Below, in pieces: positions 28,384 through 35,035 of a DNA stretch of 64,000 bases. How positions within the stretch are numbered: the stretch's first letter is position 1; every line of letters starts with the position of its first letter. Under the pieces are notes generated by a model, which was not told where the DNA came from, ran no database searches, and saw only the letters and a list, made by a program, of their open reading frames with translations. This DNA is from JBGAQP01 sp044220635 (GTDB taxonomy: Bacteria; Pseudomonadota; Gammaproteobacteria; Burkholderiales; Usitatibacteraceae), in NCBI GenBank assembly GCA_044220635.1, contig JBGAQP010000014.1:35136-99135 (forward strand). The letters are read 5' to 3'. The translations under genes and the position numbers were made by a program.

Positions 28384-30276
28384 TCAGGCCGCCATCCCCG
28401 GCCGTCCCGCCGACGCGGCGAGGCGCGCGCGGATCGACTTCACGAGGCCCTCGCGGTCGAGGCCGCAGTCGGCGAGCAGGGCCTGCGGATCGCCGTGCTC
28501 GACGAACGCGTCGGGGAGCCCGAGCTGGAGCACCGGGACCGCCATGCCGGCCTGCGCGAGCGCTTCCAGCACGGCGCTGCCCGCGCCGCCGGCGACGACG
28601 TTCTCCTCGACGGTGACCAGCAGGTCGTGGGTCTCGGCGAGGCGGATCGCGAGCTCCTCGTCGAGGGGCTTCACGAAGCGCATGTTGGCGACGGTGGCGC
28701 CGAGCTCCGCCCCCGCCTCGAGCGCGGCCTTGAGCACGGTGCCGAAGGAGAGGATCGCCACGCGCTTGCCCTCGCGGCGCACTTCGCCCTTGCCGACGGC
28801 AAGCGCCTTCATCGCCTGGAGCACCTCGACGCCGGGGCCCGTGCCGCGCGGGTAGCGCACGGCCGTGGGCCCGTCGATCGTGAACGCGGTGTAGAGGAGC
28901 TCGCGGCACTCGTTCTCGTCGGCGGGCGCCATCACCGTCATGTTCGGGATCGCGCGCAGGTAGGAGAGGTCGAAGGCGCCGTGGTGCGTGGGCCCGTCGG
29001 CGCCCACGAGGCCGCCGCGGTCGAGCGCGAAGACCACCGGCAGGGCCTGGAGCGCCACGTCGTGGATCAGCTGGTCGTAGGCGCGCTGCAGGAAGGTCGA
29101 GTAGATCGCGACCACCGGCTTCATGCCGTCGACCGCGAGGCCCGCGGCGAAGGTGACCGCGTGCTGCTCGGCGATGCCGACGTCGAAGTAGCGCTCGGGG
29201 TACTCCTTCGAGAAGCGCACCAGCCCCGAGCCCTCGCGCATCGCCGGCGTGATGCCCACGAGCCGGCGGTCGAGCTTCGCCATGTCGCAGAGCCAGTCGC
29301 CGAAGACCTGGGTGTAGGTCGGCCGCGCCCGCGCGTCCGGCGCGGGCTTCGCCTTCACCAGGCCCACGGCGGGGTCGAAGCGCCCGGGGCCGTGGTAGGC
29401 GATGGGGTCGTCCTCGGCCTGGGAATAGCCCTGGCCCTTGCGCGTGACGACGTGGAGGAACTGGGGCCCGTCGAGGCGCTTCACGTTCGAGAGCGTGTCG
29501 ACGAGCACGTCGAGGTTGTGGCCGTCGATGGGGCCGGTGTAGTTGAGGCCGAACTCCTCGAAGAGCGTCGAGGGCGTGAGCATGCCCTTGGCGTGGCCCT
29601 CGAAGCGCTTGGCGAGCTCCTTCACCGGCGGGGCGACCGAGAGGATCTTGTCGGCGGTCTTCCGGGTCGCCGCGTAGAAGCGCCCCGACATGAGCTTCGC
29701 GAGGTAGTTGTTGAGCGCCCCCACGTTCTCGGAGATCGCCATGTCGTTGTCGTTGAGGATCACGATCACGTTGGCGCCCGACTGCTTCACGTTGTTCAGG
29801 GCCTCGAAGGCCATGCCCGCGGTCATCGCGCCGTCGCCGATCACCGCGATCACGCGGTGGTCGAGGCCGCGCGCGCGCGCGGCGACGGCCATGCCGATCG
29901 CCGCCGAGATCGAGGTCGAGGAGTGCGCGGTCCCGAAGGCGTCGTACACGCTCTCCTCGCGGCGCGGGAAGCCCGCGATGCCGCCCTTCTCGCGCAGATG
30001 CGCCATGCCCGCCCGGCGCCCCGTGAGGATCTTGTGGCCGTAGGTCTGGTGGCCCACGTCCCAGATCAGGCGGTCCTCGGGAGTCGCGAAGACGTAGTGC
30101 AGCGCGATCGTGAGCTCGACCGTGCCGAGGTTGGAGGAGAAATGCCCGCCGGTGCCGGCGACCGACTCGACGATGAACCGGCGCAGCTCCTCGGCGAGCT
30201 GCGGCAGCTGGCGGCGGTCGAGCCGGCGCAGGTCGGAGGGATCGTCGACGGTCTCGAGAAGGGGATAGGCGCTCAT
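28384..30276 (-). CDS. dxs: 1-deoxy-D-xylulose-5-phosphate synthase Dxs
   Basis: This 630-residue thiamine-diphosphate enzyme condenses pyruvate and glyceraldehyde-3-phosphate, the first step of the MEP isoprenoid pathway. It has the ThDP motif GDGAMTAGMAFEALNN (about 150-165), DIGxQHAV-like segment (VGIAEQHAVTFAAG) with the catalytic Glu and His, and RYPRG near 480. Length matches the family. The ATG at 30276 was chosen because the conserved N-terminus starts there; the open frame beyond overlaps ispA. It is 86 bases after ispA. Confidence 0.97.
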   Translation of the reverse strand: MSAYPLLETVDDPSDLRRLDRRQLPQLAEELRRFIVESVAGTGGHFSSNLGTVELTIALHYVFATPEDRLIWDVGHQTYGHKILTGRRAGMAHLREKGGIAGFPRREESVYDAFGTAHSSTSISAAIGMAVAARARGLDHRVIAVIGDGAMTAGMAFEALNNVKQSGANVIVILNDNDMAISENVGALNNYLAKLMSGRFYAATRKTADKILSVAPPVKELAKRFEGHAKGMLTPSTLFEEFGLNYTGPIDGHNLDVLVDTLSNVKRLDGPQFLHVVTRKGQGYSQAEDDPIAYHGPGRFDPAVGLVKAKPAPDARARPTYTQVFGDWLCDMAKLDRRLVGITPAMREGSGLVRFSKEYPERYFDVGIAEQHAVTFAAGLAVDGMKPVVAIYSTFLQRAYDQLIHDVALQALPVVFALDRGGLVGADGPTHHGAFDLSYLRAIPNMTVMAPADENECRELLYTAFTIDGPTAVRYPRGTGPGVEVLQAMKALAVGKGEVRREGKRVAILSFGTVLKAALEAGAELGATVANMRFVKPLDEELAIRLAETHDLLVTVEENVVAGGAGSAVLEALAQAGMAVPVLQLGLPDAFVEHGDPQALLADCGLDREGLVKSIRARLAASAGRPGMAA

Positions 30277-30362
30277 GGTGGATGGCGGACGCGGGCCGCC
30301 CGGAACGTCGAAGCTATTGTGCCAGAAAGGGAAAACCGGCCACTTTGCGTTTCGGCAAGGAT

Positions 30363-31259
30363 TCAGCGGTCGCGGTCGACGATGAAATCGGCGAGCTGGC
30401 GCAGGCGCAGGGCCCGCGCATCGAACGCCGCGAGGGCCTCGTGGGCCTCGGCGAGGAGCTCGCGGGCGAAATTCCGGGCGCCGGGGAGCCCCAGGAGACT
30501 CGTGTAGGTCGGCTTGCCCGCCTCCCGGTCCTTGCCGGCCGTCTTGCCGAGCGTCGGGGCATCGCCTTCCTCGTCGAGGACGTCGTCGACCACCTGGAAG
30601 GCGAGGCCGACGCACTTCGCGTAGCGGTCGAGGCGTTCGAGCTCGGCGGCCGAGAGCGCCCGGCCGCAATGGGCGCCGAGCAGGACCGAGGCGCGGATCA
30701 GCGCGCCCGTCTTGAGGATGTGCATGTACTCGAGCTCGGGGAGCGTGAGCGCCTTGCCCACGGCGTCGAGGTCGATCGCCTGCCCTCCGGCCATGCCCCG
30801 CGAGCCGCAGGCGAGCGCGAAGAGCTGGATCATGCCGAGCTGGGTCGCGGGGTCGTCGGCGAGGCGCGCGTCGGCGAGCAGCTGGAAGGCGAGGCTCTGG
30901 AGCGCGTCGCCCGCGAGCAGCGCCGTCGCCTCGTCGAACTCGACGTGGCAGGTGGGCTTGCCCCGGCGCAGCACGTCGTCGTCCATGCACGGCATGTCGT
31001 CGTGCACGAGCGAATACGCGTGGATCAGCTCGACCGCGGCGGCGGCGACCTCGAGGCGCCTCGCCTCGGCCCCGGAGAGCTCCCCGGCCGCGAAGACGAG
31101 CATGGGGCGCACGCGCTTTCCGCCTCCGAGCGTGGCGTAGCGCATCGCGTCGTGCAGTCGCGAAGGCGCGACCTGCGCGGAAGGCAGGAGGGCCGCGAGC
31201 GCGCCTTCCATGCGCCCCGCGATCTCCCGCGACCAGGCCTGGAAGTCGGTCGCGCTCAC
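30363..31259 (-). CDS. ispA: Farnesyl diphosphate synthase IspA
   Basis: This 298-residue prenyltransferase has both Asp-rich motifs: DDMPCMDDD (first, about 87-95, with the extra residues typical of bacterial FPP synthases) and DDVLD (second, about 227-231). GGGKRVRP, Q and KT motifs are also present. It makes C15 farnesyl diphosphate from IPP and DMAPP. It overlaps xseB by 4 bases (ATGA), and dxs follows, a common proteobacterial order xseB-ispA-dxs. Confidence 0.97.
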   Translation of the reverse strand: MSATDFQAWSREIAGRMEGALAALLPSAQVAPSRLHDAMRYATLGGGKRVRPMLVFAAGELSGAEARRLEVAAAAVELIHAYSLVHDDMPCMDDDVLRRGKPTCHVEFDEATALLAGDALQSLAFQLLADARLADDPATQLGMIQLFALACGSRGMAGGQAIDLDAVGKALTLPELEYMHILKTGALIRASVLLGAHCGRALSAAELERLDRYAKCVGLAFQVVDDVLDEEGDAPTLGKTAGKDREAGKPTYTSLLGLPGARNFARELLAEAHEALAAFDARALRLRQLADFIVDRDR

Positions 31260-31501
31260 TTCGCCTCGGGCGTGAAATCCCTGAGGGTGTCGCCGTCGAG
31301 CATCGCGATGCGCGCCTGGGCGTCGTTCAGCTTCCCCTCGCAGTAGCGGATCAGCTCCGCGCCGCGCTGGTAGGCGGCGAGCGATTCCTCGAGGGGGAGC
31401 TTGCCGTCCTCCATGCGCGCGACGATCGCCTCGAGCTCCTCGAGGGCCTTCTCGAAGCTCGGGGCCTCGGCCGCGGCGGGGGTGGCGGGGGATTTCGGCA
31501 T
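31256..31501 (-). CDS. xseB: Exodeoxyribonuclease VII small subunit XseB
   Basis: This 81-residue protein has the XseB pattern: FEKALEELEAIVARMEDGKLPLEESL, with two helices forming a coiled coil, and YQRGAELIRYCEGKL. It binds the XseA large subunit to form single-strand-specific ExoVII. It is translationally coupled to ispA. XseA is not in the window. Confidence 0.95.
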   Translation of the reverse strand: MPKSPATPAAAEAPSFEKALEELEAIVARMEDGKLPLEESLAAYQRGAELIRYCEGKLNDAQARIAMLDGDTLRDFTPEAK

Positions 31502-31547
31502 GGGCGGTGCTCGTACGCGCCCATGATAATCGACTCGGGCGGGCCCG

Positions 31548-32408
31548 TCAGGCGAAGGCGGGCCTCGCGGCGGCCGGGGCGAATCGCGACGCGCCCGCGC
31601 GGGGCCCGGGCGAGGCCTGCAGGGCGAGGAAGCCTTCGATCGCCTCGTTCACGCGCCCGGCATGCGTCACCGGCCCCATGTGGCCCACGCCGTCGAGGAC
31701 GACGCGGCGATGATCGGGCAACGCCGCCTCGAGCAGGGCCGCGACGCCGCGCGAGGAGGCGGGCGATGCCGTGCCGTTCATGAGCAGGACGGGGAAGTCG
31801 AGCCGCAGGAGCGCGGAGCGCGGCGTCCGGTCGTTGAAGAGCGCGTCGAAGCAGCCCATCACGACGGGCATGCGCTCCGCGATCGTCGCGCGCGCGGAAG
31901 CCTCGACGCGGGCCCAGGCGCCTGCGCCGGACCAGTACTCGAAGAAGGTGCGCGCGCTCGCCTCGCCGTCGCCGGCTTCGAGCGCGGCGCGCATCACGCC
32001 CGCGGCGCGCACGATTTCCTCGCCCCCGGGATGGGCTCCCGGGGCATCGAGGAGCAAGCGGAACAGCACGGGCTCGTAGAGGGCGAGGCTCGCGACGCGC
32101 CCCGGATGGACGAGCGCGAGCTTCATCGCGACGGCGGCGCCGTAGGAATGGCCCACCAGGTGCAGCGGGCCTTCGGCGGAGGCGACGGCCGGCGCGAGCC
32201 GCTCGACCTCGCCGTCGAGCGAGGGGGCCTCGCCCGCGCCCCAGCCCGGGCTCTTCCCGTGGCCCGCGAGGTCCGCGGCGAGGACGCGGTGCCTCGCGGC
32301 GAGGCGCGCGGCGAGCGCGTCCCACTGGCGCGAGGAGGCGCCGCTCGAGTGCAGGCACAGGACCGCGGGCCCGCCGCCGGACTCGCGCACGAAGGCCGTG
32401 GGCTTCAT
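31548..32408 (-). CDS. Alpha/beta hydrolase
   Basis: This 286-residue hydrolase has the oxyanion HSSGASSRQW loop (about 20-29), the nucleophile elbow GHSYGA (about 103-108), a candidate Asp near LLMNGTASP and His in GVGHMGPV (about 245). There is no signal peptide. Its start overlaps the 53-residue membrane gene (ATGA), so it belongs to the operon with the diiron protein. The last 20 residues are Ala/Pro-rich. Substrate unknown. Confidence 0.85.
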   Translation of the reverse strand: MKPTAFVRESGGGPAVLCLHSSGASSRQWDALAARLAARHRVLAADLAGHGKSPGWGAGEAPSLDGEVERLAPAVASAEGPLHLVGHSYGAAVAMKLALVHPGRVASLALYEPVLFRLLLDAPGAHPGGEEIVRAAGVMRAALEAGDGEASARTFFEYWSGAGAWARVEASARATIAERMPVVMGCFDALFNDRTPRSALLRLDFPVLLMNGTASPASSRGVAALLEAALPDHRRVVLDGVGHMGPVTHAGRVNEAIEGFLALQASPGPRAGASRFAPAAARPAFA

Positions 32409-32566
32409 CGCGGCCTGCCGTCCTTGCCGAACCCGGCCCAGGCCAGGGACTCGAACGCGCCCACGGCGAGGCAGGCGAGGATCGCGAGCAGCCCCATGCG
32501 GATCGCGGGCTTTCCGGGGGCGGCCACGCCCTCGGGCGTGGCCGCGGGGGGAAGATCCCGGTTCAT
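32405..32566 (-). CDS. Small single-helix membrane protein
   Basis: This 53-residue protein has a Pro-rich N-terminus, one hydrophobic helix (about 24-46, GLLAILACLAVGAFESLAW) and a short basic tail. It overlaps the upstream diiron gene (ATGA) and the downstream hydrolase (ATGA) by 4 bases each. That double coupling is the main evidence that it is a real gene. No family was recognised. Confidence 0.6.
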   Translation of the reverse strand: MNRDLPPAATPEGVAAPGKPAIRMGLLAILACLAVGAFESLAWAGFGKDGRPR

Positions 32567-33507
32567 TGCGCGGCCGGGAGGATCGGCGCGAGCGCCTTGC
32601 CGATGCGCTCGCCCTGCGCGGCGTCGATCATGCCGCCCAGGATCTGGTTGAAGCGCTCGTCCTGCACGCCGCTCACGATGTACTGGTAGCGGTAGGCGCG
32701 CAGGAACGCGTCGGCGACCTGCGACTGCTCCGCGGCGCCGAGCGTCCGCCCGGCGATCGCGAGGAAGTACTCGGTGTCGGCCTTCGCCTGCGCCTGCACG
32801 ATGCCGTCGACGGCGCCCGCGAGGTGGATCAGGTCGTCGACCGCCTTGTCGCGCGCGGCGGCGTCGAGCTTCGCGTCCTCGCGCAGCCACTCGAGCTCGT
32901 CGAGGATGGCGTGCTGGCTTTCCTCCTTCCAGTGGAAGAGGAAGACGTCCTTCCAGAGCTCCGAGAGGTTCGCGTCGGGCTCGATGCTCGAGCGGTAGTG
33001 GACCTGCGTGAAGAGCTCGATCAGGCAGGTGAGGCCGAGCACGGCCCAGGTGGATGCGGCGAGCACGGCGCCGGCGACCTCGTTGGGCGTGGGCACGAAC
33101 CGGTAGCCCGGGGGCATGCCCTCGGCGATCATCGCCTCGATGCGGCGGAAGAGCTCCTGGTGCTTGAGCTCCTCGTCGGTGAAGCGCACGAGCGCTTCCA
33201 GGGCGACCTGGTCGCCCATCCAGTGGTCGCGGCTCACCTCGAGGATCTTGGCGCCGATGAAGCGCTCGACGAGGCCGAACATGTTGGCGTAGGTGCGGCC
33301 CTGCACCTGGCTGAAGGCGCGCTTCTCCGCCCCGGTCAGGAACGGCAGGCTCGCCGCCATCGACAGGCCGTCGGGCAGGAACTTCCTCGAGAAGTCGAAG
33401 CCGCGGCCGCGGATGACGTCGCGGTCGATCTCCCAGCGGATTCGCTTGGAGACCTCGATGCACTTCGCGTAGCGCTTGGTTTGGGTCGGGGGAACGGACA
33501 TGTCCAT
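32563..33507 (-). CDS. Ferritin-like diiron protein, putative oxygenase/oxidase
   Basis: This 314-residue protein has a four-helix-bundle diiron ligand pattern: Glu in GLVERFIG, DEELKHQ, Glu in CLIELFTQ and KEESQHA, i.e. E...ExxH...E...ExxH. This recalls AurF-like or ribonucleotide-reductase-like enzymes that activate oxygen; the reaction is unknown. No signal peptide. Several aromatic residues (FLFHW, YRYQYIV) could line the active site. It sits in the middle of a five-gene overlapping operon divergent from a two-component system. Confidence 0.75.
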   Translation of the reverse strand: MDMSVPPTQTKRYAKCIEVSKRIRWEIDRDVIRGRGFDFSRKFLPDGLSMAASLPFLTGAEKRAFSQVQGRTYANMFGLVERFIGAKILEVSRDHWMGDQVALEALVRFTDEELKHQELFRRIEAMIAEGMPPGYRFVPTPNEVAGAVLAASTWAVLGLTCLIELFTQVHYRSSIEPDANLSELWKDVFLFHWKEESQHAILDELEWLREDAKLDAAARDKAVDDLIHLAGAVDGIVQAQAKADTEYFLAIAGRTLGAAEQSQVADAFLRAYRYQYIVSGVQDERFNQILGGMIDAAQGERIGKALAPILPAAQ

Positions 33508-33546
33508 GGGGATGCTCCTCTCGGGTGGGGGTGGGATCGGTGCGGC

Positions 33547-33903
33547 TCAGTAGTACGGGGCCCGGCGACGGGCGAAGGCGGCCTGGAGGCTTTCCTGCAT
33601 GAAGACGAGCGAGCCGCGGAAGCCCTTGGCGATGGCGTCGACCCGGGGGGCGCGTCCCGCGACGGGGCGATGGACCATCGCGATCTCGGCGTCCTGCAGC
33701 ACCTCGAGGAAGGCCTTGCCGCCGCGATCGAGGCGGAACGACTGGCCCGCCTTCACGACGATGTCGCGGATGTCGCCGTCCTGCGTGATCCAGACGATGC
33801 CCCGGGAGACCCGGATCTCGAGCCCCTCGGCATCGTGGAAGCGCAGGCTCGCGTTGCGCGGGAAGTTCATGTGGTGCATCTCCTGGACGGGCACGGTTCT
33901 CAT
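33547..33903 (-). CDS. DUF2917 family protein
   Basis: This 118-residue protein has the DUF2917 pattern: a small cupin-like beta fold with GIVWITQDGDIRDIVVKAGQSF and a following RGGKAFLEVLQDAEI. The family is found mainly in Betaproteobacteria and has no known function. The C-terminal 35 residues are basic (ARRRAPYY end). It overlaps the 56-residue exported gene upstream (ATGA) and is 39 bases ahead of the diiron gene. Confidence 0.8.
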   Translation of the reverse strand: MRTVPVQEMHHMNFPRNASLRFHDAEGLEIRVSRGIVWITQDGDIRDIVVKAGQSFRLDRGGKAFLEVLQDAEIAMVHRPVAGRAPRVDAIAKGFRGSLVFMQESLQAAFARRRAPYY

Positions 33904-34070
33904 GTCGGGGACCTTTCGGGGCAGGGTTCGTCGAGGTGGATCGGCGGGGCGGGCCGGGGGAAGCGCTCCTGGTCGCCGCGCGCCTCGCGGGCCGCGCTCG
34001 CCGTGAACAGCACGGCGGCGGCGATGCCCATCGCGAGCAGGGGACGTGCGGTCGATCGGTGGGGTTGCAT
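33900..34070 (-). CDS. Small exported or membrane-anchored protein
   Basis: This 56-residue protein has a basic N-terminus (MQPHRSTARP), a hydrophobic segment (about 11-26) that could be a signal peptide or anchor, and a Pro-rich tail. It is the first gene of the diiron operon and overlaps the DUF2917 start by 4 bases. The open frame continues upstream but into the promoter region. No family was recognised. Confidence 0.5.
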   Translation of the reverse strand: MQPHRSTARPLLAMGIAAAVLFTASAAREARGDQERFPRPAPPIHLDEPCPERSPT

Positions 34071-34183
34071 GGTTCTCGGGCTCCAGGCGGGTTGCGAATG
34101 GCCGCCATCATGGGGGCCCGAGGTAACGCCCCGTTTTCCGTCGCGAAACAGTTTGTATGCGCGAGGTATCCGCGGGCCGGGGC

Positions 34184-34189
34184 TATAAT
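34184..34189 (+). promoter_or_regulatory. Consensus -10 box upstream of the OmpR-family regulator
   Basis: A perfect TATAAT at 34184-34189 precedes the regulator start by 32 bases. No good -35 match lies 16-18 bases upstream, so an activator or extended contact may be needed. The 151-base divergent region (34071-34221) also drives the diiron operon on the other strand. Confidence 0.55.
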
Positions 34190-34221
34190 CGGCCGCGTCG
34201 GCCGCCCAGAGAGGAGACCCC

Positions 34222-34950
34222 ATGTCCGCAAGCGCACGCGTGCTCATCGTCGAAGACGACGCGGGGGTGCGCGAAGTGCTCGTCGACTACCTCACCGAGC
34301 AGGGCTTCGAGGTGGACGCGGCCGACTGCGGCGCGGCGATGCGCGCGGCGATCGGGCAGGCGGTCCCCGACGTGGTGCTGCTCGACGTGAACCTCCCCGA
34401 CGAGGACGGCCTCGCGCTCGCCCGCCACCTGCGCGAGCGCTACGACCTGGGGATCATCATGGTCACGGGCGCGGGAGACGTCGTGGACCGCATCGTGGGC
34501 CTCGAGGTCGGCGCCGACGACTACATCGCCAAGCCCTTCGACCCGCGCGAGCTCAAGGCGCGCCTGAAGAGCGTGCTGCGGCGCGTCCAGGGCCGCGCGG
34601 CGCCCGCCGCCGCGGCGCCGGCGCCGGAGCCCGCCGAGCGCATCGCCATGGGACGCTGCCAGCTCGACCTGCGCCGGCGCATCCTCCTCGACGCGGCCGG
34701 CGCCGAGGTCGCGCTCACGGCGATGGAGTTCGACCTGCTGAAGACCTTCGCCGAGCACCCCAACCAGGTGCTCTCGCGCGACCAGCTCCTCACGATGACG
34801 CGCAACCGCGACTGGGAGCCCTTCGACCGCTCGATCGACATCCGCGTGGCCCGCGTGCGCAAGAAGCTCGGCGACGACGCGGACAGCCCCCGGGTGATCC
34901 GCACGGTGCGCGGCGCCGGCTACATGTTCTCCCCCGACGCGGCCGCCTGA
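34222..34950 (+). CDS. OmpR-family response regulator
   Basis: This 242-residue protein has a receiver domain (about 1-120) with acidic pocket EDD, phospho-acceptor Asp in LLDVNLP (about 55), Thr in MVTGAG and Lys in AKPFDP (about 105). A linker rich in Ala and Pro follows, and then a winged-helix DNA-binding domain (about 150-238, DRSIDIRVARVRKKLGDD, RTVRGAGYMF). The start follows GAGAGGAG. The hybrid histidine kinase is 85 bases downstream. Targets are unknown; the divergent diiron operon is a candidate. Confidence 0.95.
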   Translation: MSASARVLIVEDDAGVREVLVDYLTEQGFEVDAADCGAAMRAAIGQAVPDVVLLDVNLPDEDGLALARHLRERYDLGIIMVTGAGDVVDRIVGLEVGADDYIAKPFDPRELKARLKSVLRRVQGRAAPAAAAPAPEPAERIAMGRCQLDLRRRILLDAAGAEVALTAMEFDLLKTFAEHPNQVLSRDQLLTMTRNRDWEPFDRSIDIRVARVRKKLGDDADSPRVIRTVRGAGYMFSPDAAA

Positions 34951-35035
34951 GCCCGCTTTGTAACCGGCTCGTTTCAATGGTTTCCGCCGGGTAATTCCGG
35001 ATGCCCCGCCCGCCCGGGCGCCCTACACTGTGCCG

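Noticed and set aside
30300..30330. Sigma-54-like TGGCAC upstream of dxs
   Set aside because: The TGGCAC is present on the minus strand but the downstream TTGC element is missing at the needed distance.
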